From contig JAFUUT010000124.1 in NCBI GenBank assembly GCA_017477685.1, positions 1 through 7,655 of the forward strand: DNA of 7,655 nt, read 5' to 3'. The DNA comes from a bacterium. Lineage in GTDB: Bacteria; Cyanobacteriota; Vampirovibrionia; Gastranaerophilales; Gastranaerophilaceae. Of this stretch, positions 1-6,223 are shown piece after piece (position 1 is the first letter of the stretch; every line of letters starts with the position of its first letter). The notes beneath the pieces are model-generated. The model did no database searches, was not told the DNA's origin, and saw only the letters and a list, made by a program, of their open reading frames with translations. The position numbers and the translations under genes are program-made.

Positions 1-15
1 AATCTTTGTAAATTT

Positions 16-1380
16 TCAATTTTGTCTTATTTTTCTCATTTTTGCAGTAAGTATTTGCATTGCATTTAGTAATGGGTCGATAGTTGTTGAATACGGAGGT
101 GCATATGTAAGATCGTTATTATTAAATGCTTCCACTGTAAGATGCCCTAAAAGTGCTGAAGTAAGCGTGTTTATTCTTTTATCTGCACCAACGGCACCTA
201 TTGCTTGCCCGCCTAATAGAAGTCCTGTCACTTTATCAGCTACAACTTTTAATGTTATATCTCCGGCTTCCGGCATATAAGCTACTCTGTCTGTCTTTAG
301 TACTAATGCTGATATTGGCGAAAAGCCTACTTCTTTTGCTTCTTCTTCTGTCAAGCCTGTTTTTGACATTGTTGTATTCAGACATCTTGTTACTGTTGAC
401 CCTAAAACTCCTTCAAATTCACAATATTCCCCCGCTGCGTTCATTGCGGCACATCTGCCTTCTTTATTTGCCGTAGAGCCAAGAGGTATCCATACAGGTC
501 TGCCTGATACAATATGTCTTTTTTCTGCACAGTCTCCGCAAGCGTAAATGTCTTCTATTGAGGTATGCATAAGTTTATTAACCTTAATTGCGCCGGTTTG
601 TCCTATTTCAATTCCTGCATCCTGTGCAATTTTTATGTTTGGCTTTACACCTGTGCATAATACGATCATGTCTGTTTCTATCTCTTTCCCGCTTGAAGTT
701 CTTATGATTTTAGCTTCTTTATTTTCACCTGTAATTTCGACAACTTCTTCATTTGTAAAAAATTCAAAATTGCCTATTGATGATGATTCAAGTCTTTTTC
801 TTATAAGGTCGGATATATCATCGTCAAATCCGCCCATAATTTTTTTATTTGATTCAATGACGTTTACTCTTAGGCCGTTTTTTACAAATGCTTCAAGCAG
901 TTCAAGACCGATATATCCGCTTCCTATAATTGTTACGGTACTGCTTTCAAGCATTTTTTTTCGAATATTTATTCCATCTTCAATTTTTCTAAGAGTGTAT
1001 ATATTTTCATATTTGTGTATACCTTTAATTTCAGGCACTATCGCATTTGCACCCGTAGCAATAATCAGTTTGTCGTATTTTACAACTTCCGCATCTGTGT
1101 CTCTGGCTATCAGTATATCTTTTTGTACCGGTAATATCTTTTCAACTCTTGATTTTAAATATACGTCTATCCCGCTTGCCGCGAATTCTTCTACAGATCT
1201 GACAAGAAGTGTCTTATAATCTTCAAAGTTGCCTTCTATATAGTATGGCAAACCACATGAGGAATACGAAACATGCGTATCTTCAGTATATATTTTTACA
1301 TTTGCTTCTGGCTGTACTCTTTTAGCCTTTGCTGCCGCTTTTGCTCCCGCTGCGACACCGCCTATTATAACTATATCCAT
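16..1380 (-). CDS. cdr: CoA-disulfide reductase family FAD/NAD(P)H pyridine nucleotide-disulfide oxidoreductase
   Basis: Predicted cytoplasmic flavoenzyme of 454 residues that would reduce CoA disulfide (or a related disulfide/persulfide) with NAD(P)H. Seen: an N-terminal FAD Rossmann motif VIIGGVAAGAKAA (residues 4-16); a single active-site cysteine, Cys42, in SYSSCGLPYYI, the place of the redox Cys in CoA-disulfide reductases and NADH oxidases; IIATGA (106-111); a second nucleotide-binding motif IIGSGYIGLE (151-160); IYACGDCAE (278-286), the second FAD motif; and a C-terminal dimerisation domain with Tyr368 and Tyr426 (YAPPYS), matching the two tyrosines typical of CoA-disulfide reductases. 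Glu176, at the end of the strand after the second Rossmann motif, hints at NADH preference (inference). No rhodanese domain is fused. The ATG is the only sensible start, because an in-frame TAA lies 9 bases upstream; no Shine-Dalgarno site is visible. It follows a 47-codon gene by 46 bp. NADH oxidase or persulfide reductase activity remains possible. Confidence 0.9.
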   Translation of the reverse strand: MDIVIIGGVAAGAKAAAKAKRVQPEANVKIYTEDTHVSYSSCGLPYYIEGNFEDYKTLLVRSVEEFAASGIDVYLKSRVEKILPVQKDILIARDTDAEVVKYDKLIIATGANAIVPEIKGIHKYENIYTLRKIEDGINIRKKMLESSTVTIIGSGYIGLELLEAFVKNGLRVNVIESNKKIMGGFDDDISDLIRKRLESSSIGNFEFFTNEEVVEITGENKEAKIIRTSSGKEIETDMIVLCTGVKPNIKIAQDAGIEIGQTGAIKVNKLMHTSIEDIYACGDCAEKRHIVSGRPVWIPLGSTANKEGRCAAMNAAGEYCEFEGVLGSTVTRCLNTTMSKTGLTEEEAKEVGFSPISALVLKTDRVAYMPEAGDITLKVVADKVTGLLLGGQAIGAVGADKRINTLTSALLGHLTVEAFNNNDLTYAPPYSTTIDPLLNAMQILTAKMRKIRQN

Positions 1381-1426
1381 ACAAGTAATTTAACAGGCAG
1401 AAAAATCTTTTTTATCCCACAGCAGG

Positions 1427-1570
1427 CTAATTTTCGCAGTATGAATTTAAAATTCTTTGCCGGATTAGATTTACATACATGTCAGAGATTTCTTTTATTT
1501 CCTCTGCTTCTGAAATCAATTTATTTAATTCATTTTTTATATCTTCTTTACGTATGCGTTCTCTCGACAT
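1427..1570 (-). CDS. Small charged hypothetical protein, 47 aa
   Basis: A 47-codon reading frame not matching any family I recognise. It begins MSRERIRKEDIKNEL and ends in NSYCEN. It is rich in Glu, Lys, Arg, Ile and Leu, with no signal peptide, no membrane segment and one Cys near the end (residue 45), and looks like one long amphipathic helix (about residues 5-43). Support for its reality: a GGGGTG ribosome binding site 5 bases before the ATG, an in-frame TAA immediately before that ATG which fixes the start, and a location that fills an otherwise empty 264 bp gap between the permease and the CoA-disulfide reductase gene, on the same strand as both. The stop is 46 bp before the reductase start, so the two are probably co-transcribed and perhaps translationally linked, since the reductase lacks its own ribosome binding site. 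Function unknown. Confidence 0.6.
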   Translation of the reverse strand: MSRERIRKEDIKNELNKLISEAEEIKEISDMYVNLIRQRILNSYCEN

Positions 1571-1575
1571 TTATA

Positions 1576-1581
1576 CACCCC
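1576..1581 (-). promoter_or_regulatory. Ribosome binding site of the 47-codon gene
   Basis: GGGGTG on the minus strand, five bases before the ATG at 1570. It is the main evidence that this short frame is translated. Confidence 0.55.
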
Positions 1582-1597
1582 GAATAGACTACATGAA

Positions 1598-1619
1598 TTT
1601 ATACGGTATATATAGTCAA
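1598..1619 (-). promoter_or_regulatory. Possible operator/promoter element before the 47-codon gene
   Basis: The 74 bp between the permease stop and the small gene are very AT-rich. They hold a TTGACT hexamer (1614-1619, minus strand) and a TATAAA (1598-1603) that overlaps the palindrome TATACGGTATA (1600-1610). The hexamers are only 10 bp apart, too close for a standard sigma-70 pair, so this is at best a weak promoter or a regulator site. Read-through from the permease is an equally good explanation, because no terminator hairpin is visible in this gap. Confidence 0.2.
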
Positions 1620-1644
1620 AATCTTTAGCACTTATTAAGAAATA

Positions 1645-2526
1645 TTAATTTTCGTTGTATACTAATTTTTTTCTGTAATGCCACTGAATAAGGGTTAAAA
1701 TTAGTATTATTATAAACAAAATGTAGGAAATAGCACTCGCCCTACCAACATTAAAATATTCAAAAGCATTTTTATAGATAGCATAAACAAGCACATTTGT
1801 AGAATCATAAGGACCGCCTTCTGTCATAAGGTAAATCAAATCAAATACTTGAAATGAAGATATGGCAGTTATAATCACGACAAAGAATACAGTTGGAGAC
1901 AGAAGCGGGATTGTTATGTTTTTAAAGGTCTGAATTGCGTTTGCGCCGTCTATTTTAGCCGACTCATACAAATCTTGCGGCACGGATGCAAATCCTGACA
2001 AAAATATAATCATATTGTACCCTATTAATTTCCATACGGATACTATTATAAGTGCAGGCATAGCATATTTTGCATCATATAGCCAATTTATATGCATATG
2101 AAGTATTTGATTTAGAAATCCAATATTGGGATCAAAAATCCATGCCCAAATAATTCCTACTACTATCATTGGTGTGATATAAGGTAAAAAATAGGTGCAT
2201 TTATAAAATTCGCAGCCGGAAATTTTTGAGTTCATTATAGATGCGAGTATAAGCGGAATTATTACTCCAAATACGGAAGTAGCTGCTGCAAATACTATGG
2301 TGTTTGCTAGTATTTTCCAAAAAATCTGCTGGTTAAAAATTTCTTTATAATTGTCTAATCCCGCAAAAGTTGGAGAATTAAGCAAATCCCAATGAGCAAA
2401 GCTCAAACCAAAAGAGCATATTATTGGTATTATTATGAAGATAAGTATGCCAATTACAGCCGGAAGTATAAATAGCCAAGCTACAGTGCTCTCTTTATTT
2501 AAAAGTATGTTTAGCATCTTTTTCAT
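1645..2526 (-). CDS. Sugar ABC transporter permease, MalF/UgpA-type (binding-protein-dependent transport inner membrane component)
   Basis: Integral membrane subunit (293 aa) of a carbohydrate uptake ABC transporter, CUT1-type, which normally pairs with a MalG/UgpE-type permease, two ATPase subunits and a substrate-binding protein. Seen: six predicted membrane segments at about residues 15-38, 72-97, 112-131, 155-177, 211-233 and 262-282, and the EAA loop ESAKIDGANAIQTFKNITIP (188-207) with the conserved DG pair before the fifth segment, which docks on the ATPase. FLPYITPMIVVGIIWAWIFDP (about 113-133) and TEGGP (235-239) are also typical of this family. The length is normal for the family. 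No partner gene is adjacent: the upstream neighbour is a divergent phosphohexomutase and the downstream one a small gene. The ATG at 2526 has no Shine-Dalgarno site; a TATAAT (2538-2543) lies just upstream. Substrate cannot be read from sequence; glycerol-3-phosphate or an oligosaccharide are possible. Confidence 0.9.
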   Translation of the reverse strand: MKKMLNILLNKESTVAWLFILPAVIGILIFIIIPIICSFGLSFAHWDLLNSPTFAGLDNYKEIFNQQIFWKILANTIVFAAATSVFGVIIPLILASIMNSKISGCEFYKCTYFLPYITPMIVVGIIWAWIFDPNIGFLNQILHMHINWLYDAKYAMPALIIVSVWKLIGYNMIIFLSGFASVPQDLYESAKIDGANAIQTFKNITIPLLSPTVFFVVIITAISSFQVFDLIYLMTEGGPYDSTNVLVYAIYKNAFEYFNVGRASAISYILFIIILILTLIQWHYRKKLVYNEN

Positions 2527-2567
2527 GATATGATTTAATTATAAAATAAAGGGGATATATTATGCAA
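2527..2567. promoter_or_regulatory. Divergent promoter region between permease and phosphohexomutase
   Basis: Only 35 bp separate two divergent starts. Minus strand: a perfect TATAAT (2538-2543) is preceded at 18 bp by TTGCAT (2562-2567, overlapping the first codons of the phosphohexomutase gene), a weak -35. The transcript would begin about 5-6 bases before the permease ATG, which has no ribosome binding site. Plus strand: TATGAT (2529-2534) could serve as a -10, with no good -35. The two -10 boxes nearly touch, so transcription of the two genes may be mutually exclusive. Read by eye only. Confidence 0.35.
2549..2554 (+). promoter_or_regulatory. Ribosome binding site of the phosphohexomutase gene
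   Basis: AAGGGG, seven bases before the ATG at 2562. It supports that start over any internal one. Confidence 0.65.
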
Positions 2568-3995
2568 AAATATGAACATTCTTTCGGTAAAAATGACATT
2601 CGCGGCATTTATGGGGAGGATATAACTGAGGAGTTATTTTATAATATCGGCCTAAGCTATGCAAAGTGGTTGAGTATTCAAAATGTGAAAAGACCGCATG
2701 ATCTGCGTATAAGTGTTTGTATGGATGCAAGACTGCATTCCCCTTCTTTAAAAATTGCTCTAATAAATGGTTTAGAAAGTGCAGGAGTTGAATATATAGA
2801 AGATTTTGGTATTGCGCCTACTCCTATCGGGTATTATTCAGAATTCGTTCACAATTTGGACGGAGCGATGATTATTACGGCAAGTCACAATCCAAGTGAA
2901 TATAACGGATTGAAGATGACTTTCAATCATCAAACCTTAAATGAGGCTCAAATTCAAGAAGTTAAAGAATACACATTTAATAATTGGGTTTCAGCTCCTG
3001 AAAGTTTTAACATGAAAAAATATGCAACAAGTATTATACCGGATTATATAACTGACATGTTTTCCCGCTTTGGAGATTTGGGAAAGGGTATTAAAATAGT
3101 TGTTGATAGTGCAAACGGGACTGCAGGGGTTGTAGCGCCGGAATTGTACAGAAAACTCGGAGCTGAAGTTGTGGAACTTTTTTCTGAACCTGACGGTAAT
3201 TTCCCAAATCATCACCCTAATCCAAGTTCTTTTTCAACTTTAAAATCGATATGTGAAGCTGTAGTAAAAGAAAAGGCAGATTTTGGTATTGCTTTTGACG
3301 GAGATAGTGACAGGATTGGTATCATTGATTCTAATGGAAACCCGCTTACCGGCGATAAATTGTTACTTATCTATGCTTTGGACATGATAAAAGATCGTGG
3401 TTCGGATGTTAAGGTAGTTTCCGAAGTAAAATGTTCACAGGTTCTTTATGATGCTATAAACCAAACCGGTGCGACCGCTATTATGTGCAAAACAGGACAT
3501 GGATATATTAAAGAAAAAATGAAAGAAACAGGTGCACTGCTTGGTGGTGAAATGAGCGGACATACTTTTTTCAAGGATAGATATTATGGTTATGACGATG
3601 CAGTGTATGCAGGGTGCCGCATGCTGGAAATTGTTTCTAAAAACAGAAAATTAAATCCAAAATTCAATATTGCTGATGTTCTTGAACCTTTTAGCCATGT
3701 ATTTACAAGTGATGAAGTTCGTTATCCTTGTCCGAACAACAGAAAAAAAGAGACATTGGAATTTGTAAAATCATTTGTAAAGTCTAATCCGACTGCTTTT
3801 GGTTCAGAAATAAAAGATATTGTTACCTTAGACGGTATGAGGATTATTTTTGAGGGGGGATTTGATCTAATCAGGCAAAGTAATACCGAACCTGTATTTA
3901 CTCTGCGTTTTGAGGCTTCTAACAAGGAAGAATGCGATAGATTTAAAGATACAATGATAAATTGTCTTGATAACTTTCTAAAACTTAATGTATAG
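2562..3995 (+). CDS. Phosphomannomutase/phosphoglucomutase (alpha-D-phosphohexomutase)
   Basis: Cytoplasmic enzyme (477 aa) of the alpha-D-phosphohexomutase superfamily. It moves phosphate between C6 and C1 of mannose or glucose, feeding GDP-mannose or nucleotide-glucose synthesis for surface polysaccharide and glycogen. All four active-site loops are present: phosphoserine loop TASHNPSEYNGLK (106-118, Ser108), magnesium loop FDGDSDRIG (245-253, Asp246/248/250), sugar-recognition loop GGEMSGH (328-334, Glu330 and Ser332) and phosphate-binding loop RQSNTEP (438-444). The start NDIRGIYG (11-18) is also characteristic. Length and domain order match the bacterial ManB/AlgC/CpsG-type PMM/PGM group; GEMSG suggests dual mannose/glucose use rather than a glucosamine mutase (family knowledge). 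It is the first gene of a two-gene operon, with a good AAGGGG site before the ATG. Intact, with nothing unusual in the active site. Confidence 0.95.
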   Translation: MQKYEHSFGKNDIRGIYGEDITEELFYNIGLSYAKWLSIQNVKRPHDLRISVCMDARLHSPSLKIALINGLESAGVEYIEDFGIAPTPIGYYSEFVHNLDGAMIITASHNPSEYNGLKMTFNHQTLNEAQIQEVKEYTFNNWVSAPESFNMKKYATSIIPDYITDMFSRFGDLGKGIKIVVDSANGTAGVVAPELYRKLGAEVVELFSEPDGNFPNHHPNPSSFSTLKSICEAVVKEKADFGIAFDGDSDRIGIIDSNGNPLTGDKLLLIYALDMIKDRGSDVKVVSEVKCSQVLYDAINQTGATAIMCKTGHGYIKEKMKETGALLGGEMSGHTFFKDRYYGYDDAVYAGCRMLEIVSKNRKLNPKFNIADVLEPFSHVFTSDEVRYPCPNNRKKETLEFVKSFVKSNPTAFGSEIKDIVTLDGMRIIFEGGFDLIRQSNTEPVFTLRFEASNKEECDRFKDTMINCLDNFLKLNV

Positions 3996-4003
3996 AGGTT
4001 TGT

Positions 4004-5209
4004 ATGAATAAGGGTAAGCTGCGCCAAGCGTATACTATGTTTTATGCTCAAGAGGCAAGTAAGATTATAGATGATTATTATGAACAAATCGAACAATCCG
4101 GAGCTTATGAGGGGAAATTTAGTGAAGGTTATAAGACTTATACGATGTTTCTTCTGTTTTCTTTCATTATTGCCTTTGTTTGTGCACTATTGAAGTTATT
4201 TTATATAACTCTCCCTCTTATGGTTTTGTTTTTTATAATGGTAGTTTTTATGCCTAAAAAGTTTAAAGATGAAGCTGCTGAATTCAATAAAAACCCCAAA
4301 AGCCACCCGACAAATAAAGATGATTATCGACATCTTTTTGATAGAGAAATCGCACTAAAAGAATTACTGATGAATAAATTTTTGGCAATTTTTGGAAATT
4401 TTATCTGGACTAAAGGTCATTCATTTGTCGATATACAAAACTTGGTTATATTACCTGATAATTTGTCATTTGACACTGATGATTCTATAAGAGGTGAATA
4501 TGAAGACGTAAAAGTAAAAATGACAGAAGTATATTTCGGTTGGAATGCAATATTCAGAACGATTTTAAATCATATAAAAAACTTAGACGCACTCAAGAAT
4601 ATTTATATTGTAGTTTTTCTTGTTGTTGCTCTTTTTGCTATTCTGCCTATCTCAAATGATATAAAAACATCATTGTTTTGGAGTTGTAGCGCATTTTTTA
4701 TGCTTATATGGATAATGGGATTTTCTACCCCATTAATTATTTTGTTACTATATCTATTTAATCGTAGAAATCGTGGACTTATCGTCAAAATGTCTATGCC
4801 AAAGGCTTTTGATGGAGAAATAATTGTATTTGAAAAAGGCAAAACAAATAGGACTGTTAATAAAAAATTGATAAAAAATCATACAAAAGTTGAGCTTGAA
4901 GATGTTGAATTTAATAAAAAATATGCGGTATATGCATCCTCGAACCAAATTGAGGCAAGATATGTGCTTACAACAGCTTTAATTGAAAGAATTCAAAATA
5001 TAAAATTCAAATTTAATGCTGAATACATACGTTTTATATTTAGAAACCACAGCATTACTATGTTTATAAGGACTCATAACGATTTGTTCAGACTTGTAAA
5101 AAAAGATAAGAAAACTGACATGAGCGAATTTAGTGTTTTATTTGAGGAAATATATTCAGTATTATCATTAGTTGATGTTTTAAAGCTGAATATTAATACG
5201 GGTTTATAG
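4004..5209 (+). CDS. DUF3137-like membrane protein with an inserted second transmembrane pair
   Basis: Membrane protein of 401 aa, function unknown. The C-terminal block VELEDVEFNKKYAVYASS (296-313) followed by NQIEARYVLTTALIERI (314-330) fits the DUF3137 signature (LExxeFnkxFxVyxxdxxEARyxLTpxxxERl), as judged from memory. The preceding IRGEYEDVKVKMTEV (162-176) also resembles that family. Layout: N-terminal helical region (1-43, Asp/Glu/Tyr-rich), membrane segments at about 46-63 and 66-83, first soluble part (84-195), a second membrane pair at about 199-214 and 224-252, then a second soluble part (255-401). With an even number of segments before each, both soluble parts probably face the cytoplasm. 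The AGAGG ribosome binding site overlaps the stop of the phosphohexomutase gene 8 bp upstream, so the two are co-translated. No catalytic motif is visible. Family assignment is likely but not certain. Confidence 0.75.
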   Translation: MNKGKLRQAYTMFYAQEASKIIDDYYEQIEQSGAYEGKFSEGYKTYTMFLLFSFIIAFVCALLKLFYITLPLMVLFFIMVVFMPKKFKDEAAEFNKNPKSHPTNKDDYRHLFDREIALKELLMNKFLAIFGNFIWTKGHSFVDIQNLVILPDNLSFDTDDSIRGEYEDVKVKMTEVYFGWNAIFRTILNHIKNLDALKNIYIVVFLVVALFAILPISNDIKTSLFWSCSAFFMLIWIMGFSTPLIILLLYLFNRRNRGLIVKMSMPKAFDGEIIVFEKGKTNRTVNKKLIKNHTKVELEDVEFNKKYAVYASSNQIEARYVLTTALIERIQNIKFKFNAEYIRFIFRNHSITMFIRTHNDLFRLVKKDKKTDMSEFSVLFEEIYSVLSLVDVLKLNINTGL

Positions 5210-5213
5210 CTGC

Positions 5214-5241
5214 AAAAAGGGTGCATATTAGGCACCCCTTT
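5214..5241. terminator. Shared bidirectional intrinsic terminator between the convergent operons
   Basis: Stem GGGTGC (5219-5224) / GCACCC (5232-5237) with a 7-base loop, extended by AAA/TTT pairing across one bulged C. On the minus strand the stem is followed by TTTTT, a good terminator for rpiB-rsfS. On the plus strand it is followed by the T-rich TTTGGTATTATTTATT, a weaker tail for the DUF3137-like gene. It lies 4 bp from each stop codon. Confidence 0.75.
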
Positions 5242-5245
5242 GGTA

Positions 5246-5668
5246 TTATTTATTGTATTCACTAAACTCTTTTGCTTCTTTACGCCATTCATCTTCCGTT
5301 ATACTGAATGCATGGCTCCAAAACTTTTCAAGGGCATATGTTTCGCGTTCTTCTTTATGTAATATGTGTACTACAACATCGCCGTAATCAAGCAAGTTCC
5401 AGCGGTTTTTTAAATCTCTTTCGCTTCTGACCGGCAATCTTTTAAATATATTTTTAACCTTATCTTTTGTATTTTCGAGCAAAGCTTTTACTTGAGGTGT
5501 AGAATCGCCTGACGCGATTACAAAGTAGTCTGCAAGCGAAGATACGTTACTAATATTTAAAATAGTTATTTCTTTTGCCAGTTTATCATCTAAAAATTGC
5601 GCAATTGCACAAGCCAGCTTATGGGAATTGATTTCTTGTTCCAATGTAATTTTCCCCCGATTACTCAA
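5246..5668 (-). CDS. rsfS: Ribosomal silencing factor RsfS (Iojap/DUF143 family)
   Basis: Small cytoplasmic protein that in known members binds L14 (uL14) of the 50S subunit and blocks joining with 30S, lowering translation during starvation. Seen in the 140-residue frame: the family core VSSLADYFVIASG (42-54), then RWNLLDYGDVVVHIL (89-103) and RETYALEKFW (108-117), the near-invariant WxLlDygdvvVH and RxxYxLExxW motifs. Start uncertain: from 5668 it would be TTG, overlapping the end of rpiB by 8 bp with no clear ribosome binding site. A second TTG at 5644 has GGGGG 9 bases upstream and gives 132 residues starting close to where the family's usual N-terminus begins (HKLACAIAQFLDDK). Neither frame offers an ATG before the conserved core. 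It is the second gene of the rpiB-rsfS unit and ends 4 bp from the shared terminator. Confidence 0.93.
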   Translation of the reverse strand: MSNRGKITLEQEINSHKLACAIAQFLDDKLAKEITILNISNVSSLADYFVIASGDSTPQVKALLENTKDKVKNIFKRLPVRSERDLKNRWNLLDYGDVVVHILHKEERETYALEKFWSHAFSITEDEWRKEAKEFSEYNK

Positions 5669-6095
5669 TCATGTCTACGCGTCTTTTGTGACGTCCGCCT
5701 TCAAATCCTGTTTTTAGCCATACATCAACAATATCAAGCGCCAAATGTTCCCCGATAACACGTGAGCCCAGACATAAAATATTAGCATTGTTGTGAGCTC
5801 TTGAAACTCGTGCGGTGTATGTATCACCGCATAACGCTGCACGTATTCCGTGTACCTTGTTTGCGGCTATCGATACCCCAACACCGGTACCACAAATTAA
5901 AATTCCGCGATTTGCGCTATGGTTTGCAACTTTTTCTGCAACTTTTTTCGCTATAACCGGATAATCACAAGATTCCGGAGTGTAGGTTCCAAGATCTTCA
6001 AACTCAATCTCTCTTATTTTAAGATAATCCATAATTGCCTCTTTGTATTGTAATCCTGCGTGATCACAACCAATTGCAACTTTTAACTTTTCCAT
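5661..6095 (-). CDS. rpiB: Ribose-5-phosphate isomerase B
   Basis: Cytoplasmic enzyme (144 aa) of the RpiB/LacA/LacB family that interconverts ribose 5-phosphate and ribulose 5-phosphate in the non-oxidative pentose phosphate pathway. Seen: VAIGCDHAG (6-14, phosphate/sugar-binding Asp11 and His12), CDYPVIAKKVA (43-53), the catalytic loop ICGTGVGVSIAANK (67-80) with Cys68 and Thr70, SRAHNNAN (98-105, His101 for ring opening, Asn102), and a basic C-terminal stretch GGRHKRRVD (133-141) that in the family completes the neighbouring subunit's phosphate site. The length is standard. The start chosen is the ATG at 6095: a GTG two codons upstream overlaps the AAGGAG ribosome binding site itself and is unlikely to be used. 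First gene of a unit with rsfS, behind its own candidate promoter. A lactose-operon LacA/LacB role is unlikely, as there is no partner subunit. Confidence 0.96.
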   Translation of the reverse strand: MEKLKVAIGCDHAGLQYKEAIMDYLKIREIEFEDLGTYTPESCDYPVIAKKVAEKVANHSANRGILICGTGVGVSIAANKVHGIRAALCGDTYTARVSRAHNNANILCLGSRVIGEHLALDIVDVWLKTGFEGGRHKRRVDMIE

Positions 6096-6100
6096 AAACA

Positions 6101-6106
6101 CTCCTT
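6101..6106 (-). promoter_or_regulatory. Ribosome binding site that fixes the rpiB start
   Basis: AAGGAG on the minus strand, five bases before the ATG at 6095. Because it overlaps the upstream in-frame GTG (6099-6101), it argues for the ATG. Confidence 0.8.
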
Positions 6107-6130
6107 ACTAAACTGAATTTCTACAAAACT

Positions 6131-6159
6131 ATTTTATATGAATTTTTATCAAATGTAAA
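6131..6159 (-). promoter_or_regulatory. Candidate sigma-70-type promoter of rpiB-rsfS
   Basis: TTTACA (6154-6159) and TAAAAT (6131-6136) on the minus strand with exactly 17 bp between, each one mismatch from consensus. Transcription would begin near 6124, giving a leader of about 29 bases before the rpiB ATG. The site lies between the upstream terminator and rpiB, where a new promoter is needed. The AT-rich background lowers certainty. Confidence 0.5.
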
Positions 6160-6171
6160 TCCCAAAATAAA

Positions 6172-6193
6172 AAGAGGCATATACTTGCCTCTT
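6172..6193 (-). terminator. Intrinsic terminator of the flagellar unit
   Basis: A perfect 8-bp stem AAGAGGCA/TGCCTCTT with a 6-base loop, followed on the minus strand by TTTATTTT. It lies 30 bp after the rod/hook gene stop and before the rpiB promoter, so it separates the flagellar transcript from rpiB-rsfS. Confidence 0.85.
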
Positions 6194-6223
6194 ATAAAAT
6201 GGAGTTTAATACTTAATAATTTT

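Noticed and set aside
548..1219. Long plus-strand open frame of 223 codons opposite the reductase gene
   Set aside because: Serine/Phe/Ile-rich translation with no family features. It lies antisense to a fully convincing flavoprotein gene, so it is a shadow frame.
1273..1587. Plus-strand 104-codon frame spanning the gap before the reductase
   Set aside because: It is antisense to the reductase start and to the 47-codon gene, its Cys/Phe/Tyr-rich translation is typical of reverse-strand noise, and no ribosome binding site was seen.
1571..1644. Possible terminator between permease and the small gene
   Set aside because: No GC-containing stem followed by a T-run on the minus strand; only AT-rich sequence and a short palindrome.
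3722..4096. Minus-strand 124-codon frame across the phosphohexomutase/DUF3137-like junction
   Set aside because: It overlaps two well-supported plus-strand genes and has no recognisable motif.
6096..6101. Alternative rpiB start at GTG 6101
   Set aside because: The GTG overlaps the AAGGAG ribosome binding site, whereas the ATG two codons later is correctly spaced from it.
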